A stretch of DNA of 64,000 bases from NCBI GenBank assembly GCA_951812395.1, contig CATOSD010000002.1:1319209-1383208 (forward strand), in the 5' to 3' direction. The translations under genes were made by a program, and so were the position numbers. Shown here piece after piece: positions 25,306-34,272 of this stretch; the first letter of the stretch is position 1; every line of letters starts with the position of its first letter. A model generated the notes under the pieces. The model saw nothing but the letters and a program-made list of their open reading frames with translations, did not search any database and was not told where the DNA came from. This stretch comes from an uncultured Dehalococcoidia bacterium. Lineage in GTDB: Bacteria; Chloroflexota; Dehalococcoidia; Lucifugimonadales; CATOSD01.

Positions 25306-26550
25306 ATGGACTTCATGTATCGATACACCCAGGAGCAGGAGGAATTTCGCAGCGAGGTGCGAGAGTGGCTCGCCGAAAACCTGCCAGCCGACATCAACCG
25401 CCCGCTAGAATCCAGTCACGTTGACGCCCACACCTGGGAGCAGGTTCGGCAGTTCCGGCTTCGTCTCGGCGAGAAGGGTTGGCTGCACCCGACGTTCCCC
25501 AAGGAGTACGGCGGCGGCGGGCTGTCGACCGAAGAGGGTGTGGTGATTCGCGAGGAGCTGGAGAAGGCCGACCTTCCCCCGTTCTACGACAACAGCCTCG
25601 ACCTTCCGGCCATACTGGTGTGGGGCACGGAAGAGCAGAAGCGCGAGATTCTCGAACCACGTCTTCGCGGAGAGAAGCTCGGCTGGCAGCTCTTCACCGA
25701 GCCAGGCGCCGGTTCAGACCTGGCCAGCCTGCAGATGCGGGCCGTCCGGGACGGTGACGATTGGGTGCTGACCGGGCAGAAGGTGTTCGTCGGTGGCGAC
25801 GCCGGGTACGCCGACCCGGACAACAAGGTGCCCGACGACGTCCAGATGGGCGAGCTGTTCACGCTGGCGGTCACCGACCCCGACGCTCCCCGCCACCGCA
25901 ACATGGGCTACTTCATGGTGCCCGGCGATACCCAGGGCATCACCGTGCAGACCCTGGACCTGCTCGTCGGCCAGGGCAAGCGCCAAGTGTTCATGGACAA
26001 CGTGCGTGTACCCGCGAGCCGGCTGATTGGTGGCGAGACCCAGGGCTGGCAGGTCGCCCAGACCACCCTCGAAATCGAACACGGCGGAGGCGGCGAGGTG
26101 GTGCCCAGGAACTCCACGTTCAAGAAGTTTCTCGCCTACTGCGTCGAGAACGGACTGGACCGGGAAGAGCACAACGAGCAACTGCTGATGAAGGCCTACA
26201 TCGACAACGAAGTGCAGCGGCTTCTCGGCGCGCGCAACCACTGGATGTACAGCACCCACCAGGAGATGAGCTTCCACGGCTCGCACCTGTCGCTCTGGCG
26301 AAGGGAAGCCGGGCTGCGCACTGCGGACGTCATCCGAGAGGTCGGCGGCCTGAAGGCGATGCTGGACTTCGAAGACTCCATGGCTCCCATCGACGGTGAG
26401 CTCGAGGTGCACCAGCGCGCGAGCCTTACGGCGGCCCACCCCGGCGGCGCGATCGAAATCCAGAAGGTCATCATTGCACGCAGGCTCGGCGTCAGCCGTA
26501 CGCGGGAGCGCGCCGCGCCCACACCATCGACGGCCACGGCCCGCAGCTAA
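25306..26550 (+). CDS. Acyl-CoA dehydrogenase family protein
   Basis: A 414-residue acyl-CoA dehydrogenase. The N-terminal helices start at YTQEQEEFRSEVREWLAENLP, the FAD/substrate part includes LFTEPGAGSDLASLQMRAVRDGDDWVLTGQKVF, and the C-terminal helical domain begins at GWQVAQTTLEIEHGGG. A GGAGGGG site lies ahead of the ATG at 25306. The C-terminus (RRLGVSRTRERAAPTPSTA) is low-complexity. It is followed on the same strand by a second dehydrogenase gene, so a heteromeric enzyme of the FadE-pair kind is possible. The acyl substrate is unknown. Confidence 0.88.
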   Translation: MDFMYRYTQEQEEFRSEVREWLAENLPADINRPLESSHVDAHTWEQVRQFRLRLGEKGWLHPTFPKEYGGGGLSTEEGVVIREELEKADLPPFYDNSLDLPAILVWGTEEQKREILEPRLRGEKLGWQLFTEPGAGSDLASLQMRAVRDGDDWVLTGQKVFVGGDAGYADPDNKVPDDVQMGELFTLAVTDPDAPRHRNMGYFMVPGDTQGITVQTLDLLVGQGKRQVFMDNVRVPASRLIGGETQGWQVAQTTLEIEHGGGGEVVPRNSTFKKFLAYCVENGLDREEHNEQLLMKAYIDNEVQRLLGARNHWMYSTHQEMSFHGSHLSLWRREAGLRTADVIREVGGLKAMLDFEDSMAPIDGELEVHQRASLTAAHPGGAIEIQKVIIARRLGVSRTRERAAPTPSTATARS

Positions 26551-26613
26551 CAAGCCGCCCACAAGTCCCTTCTCCCTCGATGGCGAAGACCTGGCAGGGC
26601 GCCGCTCGAAATT

Positions 26614-26653
26614 CCCTACCCCCCTCGATGGGGGAAGGTTTGGATTGGGGTGA
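26614..26653. repeat. Short intergenic palindromic repeat
   Basis: CCCCCTCGATGGGGG palindrome followed by AAGGTTTGGATTGGGGTGA. It belongs to the family of short repeats also seen near 27.85, 32.9, 38.6, 45.7 and 53.8 kb; a partial related stem (CCCTTCTCCCTCGATGG) lies about 35 bases upstream. Confidence 0.7.
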
Positions 26654-26697
26654 ATCTCGCGAGTCCCATCCCCATAGCCCCAACCGCCGGAGGCGAC

Positions 26698-27828
26698 ATG
26701 GACCTCTCACTATCCCAAGAGCAGACGATGATTAAGAACTCCGCCCAGGAGTTTCTCCGGCAGGAGTTGCCGAAGGAGCGCGTAGACGAGCTGTTCCGCT
26801 CCGAGACCGGCCACGATCCAGAGCTGTGGAAGAAGATGGGCAGCCTAGGTTGGGCCGGGATGTCGCTGCCGGCCGAGTACGGCGGCCAGGCTTCCGACTT
26901 CACCACGATAGGCGTGCTGTTCGAGGAGTTGGGCGCCGCGCTGTGCCCCAGCCCGCTGCTGTCGTCGGTGTTGGCGGCGCAGATCGTCCTGGAGGCGGGG
27001 GACGACGGCCAGAAGGCCCAGCTACTGCCCTCCATCGCCCGTGGAGACCTCATCACCGCTCTGGCGTTCACGGAAGCGAACGGAAGCTGGGACCCCGCGT
27101 CCATCGGGCTCACCGCGTCGAGTCAGGGCGACTCGTTCGTGCTGAACGGCGCAAAGGCGTTCGTGCCCGACGCCCATCTTGCCGACTACCTGCTTGTGGT
27201 CGGCAGAACCGAGGACTCGACTGGCCTGTCCGTCTTCCTGGTAGACAGGGCCGCGCGCGGCCTGACCGTGCGACCGCACACTGGCTGGCTCGGCGACGTG
27301 TTGTGCGAGGTCACGCTCGACTCGGCGCGCGTCCCGGCGTCGGCGGCCATCGGCGAACCCGGGGCAGCGGGCGCCGCGCTCGAGTCGGCGATTGACAAGG
27401 CGACTGCGTTGCTCTGCGCTTACATGGTCGGCGGTTGCAGGCGGGTGCTGGAAATCAGCGTCGAGTACAGCCAGAATCGCATCCAGTTCGGCGTGCCGAT
27501 CGGCAACTTCCAGCGCGTGCAGGACCACCTGATCGAGGCGCTGAACTCGGAGCAGTCCACCCGCTGGACGACCTACGAGGCGCTCTGGAAGCTCGACAGC
27601 GGGGCGGCCGACGCACAACTCGCGATTTCGATGGCCAAAGCGGTGGCGAGCGACGCCTACTTCACCGCCTGCGAGGCAGCCCACCACGTCCATGGCGGCA
27701 TAGGCGTGGACATGAACTACGGCCTCGCCTACTTCACCCAGAAGTCGCGAACCCTACAGCACTACATGGGCGATGCGGTGTACCACCGCCGGAGGATGGC
27801 GGCCCTGCTACGGGAGGAGGCCGCGTAG
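26698..27828 (+). CDS. Acyl-CoA dehydrogenase family protein
   Basis: A 376-residue acyl-CoA dehydrogenase paralogue, shorter and more divergent than its neighbour. It begins MDLSLSQEQTMIKNSAQEFL and has LGWAGMSLPAEYGGQASDFTT, LAFTEANGSWDPASIGLTAS and GGIGVDMNYGLAYFTQKSRTLQHYMG. The ATG at 26698 sits behind GGAGGCGAC; the longer open frame runs through an intergenic repeat. Pairs of one canonical and one divergent dehydrogenase often form heteromers in steroid or aromatic-acid side-chain degradation, which is inference here. Confidence 0.87.
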   Translation: MDLSLSQEQTMIKNSAQEFLRQELPKERVDELFRSETGHDPELWKKMGSLGWAGMSLPAEYGGQASDFTTIGVLFEELGAALCPSPLLSSVLAAQIVLEAGDDGQKAQLLPSIARGDLITALAFTEANGSWDPASIGLTASSQGDSFVLNGAKAFVPDAHLADYLLVVGRTEDSTGLSVFLVDRAARGLTVRPHTGWLGDVLCEVTLDSARVPASAAIGEPGAAGAALESAIDKATALLCAYMVGGCRRVLEISVEYSQNRIQFGVPIGNFQRVQDHLIEALNSEQSTRWTTYEALWKLDSGAADAQLAISMAKAVASDAYFTACEAAHHVHGGIGVDMNYGLAYFTQKSRTLQHYMGDAVYHRRRMAALLREEAA

Positions 27829-27847
27829 CCGCGCAGTCGCCAAGTAA

Positions 27848-27884
27848 CTTCCCCGTCGACGCGGGAAGGCTACGACGGGGGTGA
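27848..27884. repeat. Short intergenic palindromic repeat
   Basis: CTTCCCC / GCGGGAAG arms followed by GACGGGGGTGAG, a member of the same short repeat family, placed between the convergent dehydrogenase and ruvX genes. Confidence 0.6.
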
Positions 27885-27899
27885 GGCCTCGTGCCGCGC

Positions 27900-28316
27900 C
27901 TAGCCCAGCCGCCGCGAGTCCAGGTAGCTTTGGAGGATCACCGCCGCGGCGGCTGAGTCAAGCCTCCCCTTTTCACGCGAGGTTTCCACACCCTGGCCGC
28001 GCAGCAGCTTCTCGGCTTGGGCCGTAGACAGGCGCTCGTCCACCGTCGTGACAGGCACCTCGACCAGGCCGGCGAGCTCGCGCACGAATGCCGCCACGCG
28101 CCCCGCCTGGCGTCCCCGCGCGCCCGACATCGAGTAGGGCATGCCGACTACGATTTCGCTCAGCGCCATGCTAGACGCACGGCGCGCGGCCACTTCGTGG
28201 GCGGGTTCGTGGCCGTCCAGCTCCAGCGCCTCGATGGGCGACGCCAGCAGTCCCGTGGGGTCGCTGAGCGCGAGGCCGATGCGCCTCTCACCCATGTCGA
28301 GCGCGAGAATCCTCAT
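27900..28316 (-). CDS. ruvX: Putative Holliday junction resolvase RuvX/YqgF
   Basis: The 138-residue protein has the RNase H-like YqgF fold: ILALDMGERRIGLALSD (first Asp), SEIVVGMPYSMSGARG, VPVTTVDERLSTAQAEKLL (Glu) and DSAAAAVILQSYLD (last Asp). The family is implicated in Holliday junction cleavage and in 16S rRNA 5'-end processing. The ATG overlaps the alaS stop by four bases (ATGA), so the two are coupled; an alaS-yqgF order is common in bacteria. Confidence 0.92.
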   Translation of the reverse strand: MRILALDMGERRIGLALSDPTGLLASPIEALELDGHEPAHEVAARRASSMALSEIVVGMPYSMSGARGRQAGRVAAFVRELAGLVEVPVTTVDERLSTAQAEKLLRGQGVETSREKGRLDSAAAAVILQSYLDSRRLG

Positions 28317-30961
28317 TCGGCCTGGCTCTCGCGGACCAGACCGGGCACCAGCGCCAGGGCGTCGTCCAGCCTGTCGGCGCGCCGACCGCCGGCCTGAGCC
28401 ACGTCCGGCCGTCCGCCGCCGCCGCCCTGGATCGCCTTTGCGGCGCCCCTGGCGATCACGCTGGCGTCCAGGCCCTGCTCGACGAGGTCGGCGGTCACCA
28501 TGGACACCAGCAGCGGCCGATCGCCCACAACTGACCCCAACACCACAACGCCGCTGCCGAGCTTGTCGCGCAACCAGTCGCCCACCTCGCGCAGGGAGTC
28601 GGCACTGGTAGCTGTCGTCCTGGCGGCAAGCACGCTGACCCCGCCGACGTCCTGACAGTCCGCGAGCAGACTCTCCGCTGCCAGCAGTGACTGGCGTCTC
28701 TCCAGCGCGGCGAGCGCCCGATTCGCCTCATCCAGCGAGGCAACCAGCGACTCTACCCTGTCCTCTGCCTCCGTGGGTGGAACCTGAAGCCTGCGCGCCA
28801 CGGCCTCTTCACGACGGAAGCGCTCCCATACCAGCCGCTCCGCTGCGCGCCCGCTTACCGCCTCGATGCGCCGCATTCCCGCGCCGACGCTGGACTCACC
28901 GAGGACGTACACCGCGCCCAGTTCGCCCGTGCGCTCGACGTGAGTCCCGCCGCACACCTCGAAGCTGAACGTCGCGCCGTTCGCGATCTCGATCAGGCGC
29001 ACGCGGTCGCCGTACCTATCTCCGAAGAACGCGAGCGCGCCCCTGTTGATGGCCGACGTGTAGGTGTCCTCGCTCTTTACGATGCGCGCGTTCTGGCGCA
29101 GCTTCTCGTTCACCAGTAGCTGCACCTGCCACATCTCCTCGTCCGTGACCGGCTGGACGTGGGAGAAGTCGAACCGCAGCCGGTCGGGGGCGACGAGCGA
29201 GCCCGCCTGCCTCACGTGCGGGCCGAGCACCTGGCGCAGCGCGGCGTGCAGCAGGTGGGTGGCGGTGTGATTGCGCGCGGTATCCTCCCGCCGAATCTCG
29301 TCTACGTAGGCTTCTACGCTATCTCCCAGCGCGAATGCGCCGGCGGACACACTGCCGAAGTGGACGATCACTCCGGGCATCACCTCGCGCGTGTCGTGAA
29401 CCTCCACGCTCCCGTTCGGCCCGATGAGCTGGCCGGCGTCCCCGATCTGGCCGCCGCCTTCCGGATAGAACGGCGTCTCGACGAGCACTACCTCGACCTC
29501 GCCGCCGGCGCCGGCGTCGGTCGCGAGCTCGTCTCCGCTGATCAGGCCGACCACCACCGAGCTCGCCGTGAGCTGCTCGTAGCCCAGGAAGCTAGTAGCG
29601 CCGACGGCCATGCTCTCGTAGACCCGGATTTTGGCGCGGTCGCCGCCGAACCGCGCCGTGGCGCGGGCGCGCTCCCGCTGAGAGGCCATCTGCTCCTCGA
29701 AGCCGGCCATGTCAACTTCGACGCCCCGCTCCCCCGCAATCTCGGTGGTCATCTCCACCGGGAATCCGTAGGTGTCCCAGAGCCGGAACACCATCTCGCC
29801 GGGCAGCGAGTCGGCGCCATCCAACGCCTCAGACAGCGCCTCGTAGCCGTTGCGGAACGCCTGTTGGAAGCGCTCCTCCTCCAGCCTAAGCACGGTCAGG
29901 ATGAAGTCCTGGTGATTGCGGAGTTCGGGGTAGATGTGGCCCATCTGCGCGATGACCCCGCCCGCCACGTCGCCAAGGAACGCCCCCTCCAGTCCAAGCT
30001 GCCGCCCGTGGCGTATCGCGCGGCGGACCACCCGGCGCAGCACGTATCCCCTGCCCTCGTTGCCCGGCACCACGCCGTCGCCGATGAGGAACGTCGAACT
30101 GCGGGCGTGCTCTGCGACGACGCGCATGGCGTAGTCGTCGGCCTCGTCGGCTCCGTAGCGTCGCCCCGACAGCGCCTCCACGCGGGCGAGCAGCGGCAGA
30201 AACAGGTCGGTCTCGTAGATCGTGGTCACGCCCTGCATGACTACGGCGGCCCGCTCCAGGCCCATGCCGGTGTCCACGCTAGGGGCGGGCAGCGGGTCTC
30301 GCGTACCGTCCAGGTGGTGGTAGTATTGCATGAAGACCAGATTCCACAGCTCCACGTACCGGTCGCAGGCGTCTCCGGCGCCGTTCCTGGGAAAGGCGCA
30401 GTTGGGGCCGCAGTCTGGCCGCAGGCATCCCCTGCCCTCTCCAAAGTCGAAGTGGAGCTCACTGCACGGGCCGCACGGCCCCTCCAGTCCGGCCGGACCC
30501 CACCAGTTGTCCTCGTCGCCGAACCGGTAAATCTCGTCCGCGGCGATGCCGACGTCACGCCAGAGCTGAAAACTCTCGTCGTCGGTGTCGTGGATGGTGA
30601 TGGCGAATCGCTCTTTGGCCAGGCCGAACTGCGTTTCGAAGAACTCCAGCGCGAAGGCTATAGCCTCCTTCTTGAAGTACTCGCCGATGCTGAAGTTGCC
30701 CAGCATTTCGAACATCGTGAGATGGGTCGAGTCTCCCACCTCGTCTATGTCGACGGTGCGAAACGACTTCTGGGACGACGTAAGCCGCCTGTTGGGTGGC
30801 TCGGCCTCGCCGGAGAAGTACGGCTTGAACTGGACCATGCCCGCCGACGTGAGCAGCAGCGTCGGGTCGCCGACCGGTATCAGCGAGGAGCTCGCGACGC
30901 GAGTGTGCGCCTTGCTCTCAAAGTAGCTAAGGAACCGCTCGCGAATGTCGTTGCTGTTCAT
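28313..30961 (-). CDS. alaS: Alanyl-tRNA synthetase
   Basis: The 882-residue enzyme charges tRNA-Ala. The class II core starts MNSNDIRERFLSYFESKAHTRV with motif FKPYF and the WNLVFMQYYH segment. The editing domain has HTATHLLHAALRQVLG and the metal Cys/His group with CGGTHVERTGELG. The C-terminal DHHA1 domain ends in GGGGGRPDVAQAGG. The start at 30961 gives the usual family length; the frame is open for 162 more codons upstream, but that stretch has no family similarity and overlaps a repeat fragment. It is coupled to ruvX downstream. Confidence 0.95.
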   Translation of the reverse strand: MNSNDIRERFLSYFESKAHTRVASSSLIPVGDPTLLLTSAGMVQFKPYFSGEAEPPNRRLTSSQKSFRTVDIDEVGDSTHLTMFEMLGNFSIGEYFKKEAIAFALEFFETQFGLAKERFAITIHDTDDESFQLWRDVGIAADEIYRFGDEDNWWGPAGLEGPCGPCSELHFDFGEGRGCLRPDCGPNCAFPRNGAGDACDRYVELWNLVFMQYYHHLDGTRDPLPAPSVDTGMGLERAAVVMQGVTTIYETDLFLPLLARVEALSGRRYGADEADDYAMRVVAEHARSSTFLIGDGVVPGNEGRGYVLRRVVRRAIRHGRQLGLEGAFLGDVAGGVIAQMGHIYPELRNHQDFILTVLRLEEERFQQAFRNGYEALSEALDGADSLPGEMVFRLWDTYGFPVEMTTEIAGERGVEVDMAGFEEQMASQRERARATARFGGDRAKIRVYESMAVGATSFLGYEQLTASSVVVGLISGDELATDAGAGGEVEVVLVETPFYPEGGGQIGDAGQLIGPNGSVEVHDTREVMPGVIVHFGSVSAGAFALGDSVEAYVDEIRREDTARNHTATHLLHAALRQVLGPHVRQAGSLVAPDRLRFDFSHVQPVTDEEMWQVQLLVNEKLRQNARIVKSEDTYTSAINRGALAFFGDRYGDRVRLIEIANGATFSFEVCGGTHVERTGELGAVYVLGESSVGAGMRRIEAVSGRAAERLVWERFRREEAVARRLQVPPTEAEDRVESLVASLDEANRALAALERRQSLLAAESLLADCQDVGGVSVLAARTTATSADSLREVGDWLRDKLGSGVVVLGSVVGDRPLLVSMVTADLVEQGLDASVIARGAAKAIQGGGGGRPDVAQAGGRRADRLDDALALVPGLVRESQAE

Positions 30962-31399
30962 AGTCTCGCACCTGGATTTCTTCAGACTGGAGGAGGGCTT
31001 GCGCGCTTTAGACGCGGAATTGGCCTGAGTGCAGGAAATGGTAGGCAATACAGCCTCGCCAGTCAACCGGCGTCGTGGCTTCCGGGCTGTGCTTTCTCCT
31101 AGGCTCCAGACAGTTTGCGCGGGCCGCTCGGGCACGACTCCATGCACGTTACAGACAAGGCCTTCGCCGAAAGTGTCTCGTATTGTGTTTTTCGTAGCTG
31201 GCGGGTATCTCATACAGGGCGGTTGGTGTAGTTCATCTGTCCTGTTTTGACGGGAATTTGGCGTGTGTGGCAGGTGTCTGGTGACGGAATGGGAGTGGGT
31301 GTCTCTCGCATGGCTTGGGCGTCTGGTGAGGGGCGTGGCGAGGCCTGCCGAGCGCCTGGGGCCGGTGGTGATGTTGCTGGTGGTGTTCATGCGGAGAAC
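30962..31399. other. Long alaS leader region without a supported gene
   Basis: No gene is supported in this 440-base stretch between alaS and the radical SAM gene. I searched for T-box features (the AGGGTGG-type core and an Ala specifier stem) and saw none. It contains G-rich sequence on the + strand from about 31240 that loosely resembles the arm of the dispersed repeat. Confidence 0.5.
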
Positions 31400-31433
31400 G
31401 ATAGCACGGATGTGCGGATATGTCAATGGGGGT
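31385..31433 (-). repeat. Fragment of dispersed two-module repeat, copy D
   Basis: GATAGCACGGATGT (31400-31413) is the exact complement of the 14-base core, and GGTGGCGAGA downstream matches copy C (GGTGGCGAGA at about 48751). The right arm beyond the core is not recognisable. It lies just past the 3' end of the radical SAM gene. Confidence 0.6.
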
Positions 31434-31453
31434 GGCGAGATGCCCATTTCCTA

Positions 31454-32803
31454 TCACGAACCCGGGTGCCCCGGCGCGCCGTACAGCGGGCAACCCACGC
31501 ACGACGCGCCGTCACCGCACGGGGCCGCGGATGCGCCGGTGTGGGCGGTGTAGTCCGCCGCCTGCTCCGCGAGGCGCAGCTTGCGCGCCTCTTTCGCCCG
31601 CTCGCCGAACAGGTCCAGCCGTAGCTGCCTGGCGCGCGGCGGCCGGTGTCCCGGAAACGCCAGGAACGGCCACGCCCGCTTGCGCACGACGCCCATCGCC
31701 TGTAGGTCACGCCAGTTGTCCACGGAGTGACGGCCGCGGTTGCGCAGGATGCGTTCCGTAGACGTCGGCCCCACGCCGGGCACGCGGAGCAGCCGCTCTC
31801 TCGAGGCCTCATTGACGTTCACCGGAAAGCTGTCGAGGTTGGCCAGCGCGATGGACGTCTTGGGGTCGTCCTCGTGGGGCAGGAAGCCATTGTCGTCGTA
31901 GGCGAGCTTCAGCTCGTCATTGTCGAAAGCGTAGACACGCTTGAGCCAGTCGACCTGGTACAGACGGTGCTCGCGGACCATGGGCGTCGCCGGATGCTCC
32001 TCGAGCGGGGTGTGGCGTACGGGCTGTAAGGGCGAGTAGTAGACCCGCTTGAAGTTCCAGTCCGAGTAGAGCTGGTCCATGCGCTGGAAGATGTCCCAGT
32101 CCGATTCGTCCGCCGCGCCAACGACCATCTGCGTGGCCTGGCCGACGGCTCCCACGGCGCGTCCGTCGCCGCGCCCATTGCCACGGCGCATCATCTCGTC
32201 AACCCAACTCATAGGCTCCAGTATGTCGCGCCGCATATCCTTCATGGGGCTGATCTTGGCCAGCATCTCAGGGGTTGGTGTCTCGATGTTGATGGACAGC
32301 CGCGTGCCGAGCCGATAGGCCTCCTCCACGTACTGCCTCTCGGTGTCCGGCATCACCTTCATGTGGATGTAGCCGCGAAAGCCCTGCTTCTTGCGGATAA
32401 TTTCCACCACCTTGAGCAGCCTCTCCGTGGTCTGGGAGCCGCTGCCGAAGATACCGGAGCTCAGGAACAGCCCGCTCACGACGTGGCGCCGTCGCATTTC
32501 GTCGAATGCCCCCGCGAGCTCGTCGGGCTTGAACGCCAGGCGCTTGCGGGGCACCCAGGTGCTGTTGGGGCAGTAGTGGCAGTCGTACTTGCAGAAGTCG
32601 GTGTACATGACGCGCATCAGGCTGATGGTCTTGCCGTTCGGCATCTTCGCCTTGTACACGCCGGGAGGCAACCCGCGCGCGCGAACCGTGTAGGGGTCGC
32701 GGGTCCTCTCCCCGGGCTGCGGGCGCACCAGGACGTCGTCCGTCGCCATTCCGCCCAGGCCGTGCAGCTTCTCGAGGGTGTCCGGAGTTCGCTTGATCAG
32801 CAT
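31454..32803 (-). CDS. Putative DNA modification/repair radical SAM protein with helix-hairpin-helix domain
   Basis: The 449-residue protein has the radical SAM cluster motif CKYDCHYC (Cx3Cx2C) near residue 70, followed by a barrel with SGLFLSSGIFGSGSQTTERLL and INIETPTPEMLAKISP. The C-terminal helix-hairpin-helix region (NEASRERLLRVPGVGPTSTERILRNR) predicts DNA binding. This is the arrangement of the TIGR03916-type 'putative DNA modification/repair radical SAM protein'. The partner usually found beside it (TIGR03915/DUF4130, often with a uracil-DNA glycosylase domain) is not here. The extra C-terminus has a Cys cluster (CGDGASCVGCP). Its substrate is unknown. Confidence 0.87.
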   Translation of the reverse strand: MLIKRTPDTLEKLHGLGGMATDDVLVRPQPGERTRDPYTVRARGLPPGVYKAKMPNGKTISLMRVMYTDFCKYDCHYCPNSTWVPRKRLAFKPDELAGAFDEMRRRHVVSGLFLSSGIFGSGSQTTERLLKVVEIIRKKQGFRGYIHMKVMPDTERQYVEEAYRLGTRLSINIETPTPEMLAKISPMKDMRRDILEPMSWVDEMMRRGNGRGDGRAVGAVGQATQMVVGAADESDWDIFQRMDQLYSDWNFKRVYYSPLQPVRHTPLEEHPATPMVREHRLYQVDWLKRVYAFDNDELKLAYDDNGFLPHEDDPKTSIALANLDSFPVNVNEASRERLLRVPGVGPTSTERILRNRGRHSVDNWRDLQAMGVVRKRAWPFLAFPGHRPPRARQLRLDLFGERAKEARKLRLAEQAADYTAHTGASAAPCGDGASCVGCPLYGAPGHPGS

Positions 32804-32919
32804 GTCTTGCTCCTTACTGCATTGTTACAGAACGAGTGTTCTACAGAAAAGAGCAAATGTCAAGCCCTGGATTGGAGAGTGCTGGACGGCAGCTCAGAGC
32901 TTAACCTACAACCAAGTCG

Positions 32920-32958
32920 TCACCCCCATCCTGACCTTCCCCCTGCGAGGGGGAAGGG
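32920..32958. repeat. Short intergenic palindromic repeat
   Basis: TCACCCCCATCCTGACCTTC followed by CCCCTGCGAGGGGGAAGGG: the same unit as at 45.7 kb, and in reverse orientation at 53.8 kb. Lies between the phosphofructokinase and radical SAM genes. Confidence 0.75.
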
Positions 32959-32975
32959 ATTTGTAGGAAGGGCTC

Positions 32976-34169
32976 TTAGAACAGCCTGCCGAAGTCCGGT
33001 AGGGAACCTCCTATTAGCGGCAGCGCGTAGGTCGTGAACCGGTCCGACACAATCCCCGTGTTCGAGTCGAACAGTTCCGGCGGCAGCCGCCGCACACGTC
33101 CCGCGACCTCGGCCAGCGGCGCCAGGCCTGTCTCGACTGCGTAATCCGGCGCGTCGACGCGCCGGAGCGTTACGATCTCGTCGGTGTGTCCCTCGATCGC
33201 GTAGCGGACGGCGGCGCGGCCGGCCAGCTCGGCCTCGCGCGCATCCACGTCTGACACACAGGCGGCGAGCGAGCGCTGGATGGTCCCCGGCGCTTCGTGC
33301 CGCGCCCGGACGCCCAGGCGCCGGGAGACGAGCCGCGCCAGGTGGCGCGCGGGGCTGTCGTAGTAGGGGTTACCAAAGTCGTCCACGTGCCAGGGTCCGG
33401 CGTCTCGGCCGAGCGGACCGTCGCGACCCTGAACGTTATCTGACACCACGGCCACGGCGAAGCCGAAGCGGCGGCAAGCCTCTTCCATTGCGGTGACGAA
33501 CGCGTCCTCGTCCACCGGCGCCTCCGGCACGCACACCAGGTGTGGAGCGTCGCGCTCCTCACTCTTGCCCAGCACCGAGGATGCGGCGAGCCATCCGGCG
33601 TCTCTGCCCATCACCTCGATCACCGACACCGGCGCGGCGGCTCCCATGGACTCCGCGTCCCGGCCCGCGCCCATCGTCGCCAGCGCCACGAAGCGGGCCG
33701 CGCTCCCGTATCCCGGAGTGTGGTCAGTCAGCACGAGGTCGTTGTCGATGGTCTTGGGCGCGTTTACGACGCGAAGGTCGTATCCCGTATCCCGCGCCGC
33801 CATTCCCAGCGTGTGCCCCGTTTCGGCCGAATCGTTGCCGCCGATGATGAAGCAGGCGGTCACCCCGTGGGCGGAAAGGGTTTCCAGGACGACGGGCAGG
33901 TCGTCGTCCGTGAGCTTGCGCCGGGTAGAGCCGAGCGCCGCGCCCGGCGTGGCCTGCACGCGCCGCCAGTGCGCGTCAGACACGGCGCCTAGCGGGATGA
34001 GCTCGTTGGCCAGAAGGCCCTCGATTCCGCGCCGTGCGCCGTACACCTCCCCGAACGCGCCGCTTCCGATGGCCTCGCTCACCACACCGCGTAGACTGCG
34101 ATTCAGCACCGGCGTGCACCCGCCGGACTGCAGTACCACGGCATTGGCGCTGGAGGTAGCGCGTGTCAC
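32976..34169 (-). CDS. 6-phosphofructokinase family A, pyrophosphate-type signature
   Basis: A 397-residue phosphofructokinase: LQSGGCTPVLNRSLRGVV for the donor site, PKTIDNDL for the catalytic Asp loop, and MGRDAGWLAASSVLG for the fructose-6-phosphate site. ATP enzymes have GGDGS and PGTIDND. Here the sites read GGNDS and PKTIDND, so the Gly104-to-Asp and Gly124-to-Lys changes typical of PPi-dependent enzymes are both present. The Asp before them, which helps bind Mg in most members, is Asn. The start is GTG. It is divergent from a small gene at 34273 across a 103-base promoter region. Confidence 0.85.
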   Translation of the reverse strand: MTRATSSANAVVLQSGGCTPVLNRSLRGVVSEAIGSGAFGEVYGARRGIEGLLANELIPLGAVSDAHWRRVQATPGAALGSTRRKLTDDDLPVVLETLSAHGVTACFIIGGNDSAETGHTLGMAARDTGYDLRVVNAPKTIDNDLVLTDHTPGYGSAARFVALATMGAGRDAESMGAAAPVSVIEVMGRDAGWLAASSVLGKSEERDAPHLVCVPEAPVDEDAFVTAMEEACRRFGFAVAVVSDNVQGRDGPLGRDAGPWHVDDFGNPYYDSPARHLARLVSRRLGVRARHEAPGTIQRSLAACVSDVDAREAELAGRAAVRYAIEGHTDEIVTLRRVDAPDYAVETGLAPLAEVAGRVRRLPPELFDSNTGIVSDRFTTYALPLIGGSLPDFGRLF

Positions 34170-34218
34170 TATACAACCCTGCCGGGGCGGTCGCAGCCAG
34201 AATCGGTCCGCATATCCC

Positions 34219-34246
34219 TTGCCACTTGGGCGGGCAGGGCTATGAT
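34219..34246 (+). promoter_or_regulatory. Sigma70-type promoter ahead of small gene
   Basis: TTGCCA (34219-34224) and TATGAT (34241-34246) are separated by 16 bases and lie 26 bases before a TTG start codon with a GGAG site. Confidence 0.6.
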
Positions 34247-34272
34247 AGACAAAACCCTTGGGAGAATGACTC

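Noticed and set aside
26131..27246. Frames opposite or offset to real genes, such as long antisense frames across the acyl-CoA dehydrogenase, alaS and polA genes
   Set aside because: They mirror GC-rich codon structure, lack ribosome binding sites and have no recognisable domains.
30962..31250. T-box riboswitch in front of alaS
   Set aside because: No AGGGTGG-type core, specifier stem or terminator/antiterminator pair could be seen on the minus strand.
30962..31447. 162-codon N-terminal extension of alanyl-tRNA synthetase
   Set aside because: The extension is Arg/Thr/Pro-rich, lacks family similarity and covers a repeat fragment. Starting at MNSNDIRERF gives the normal length.
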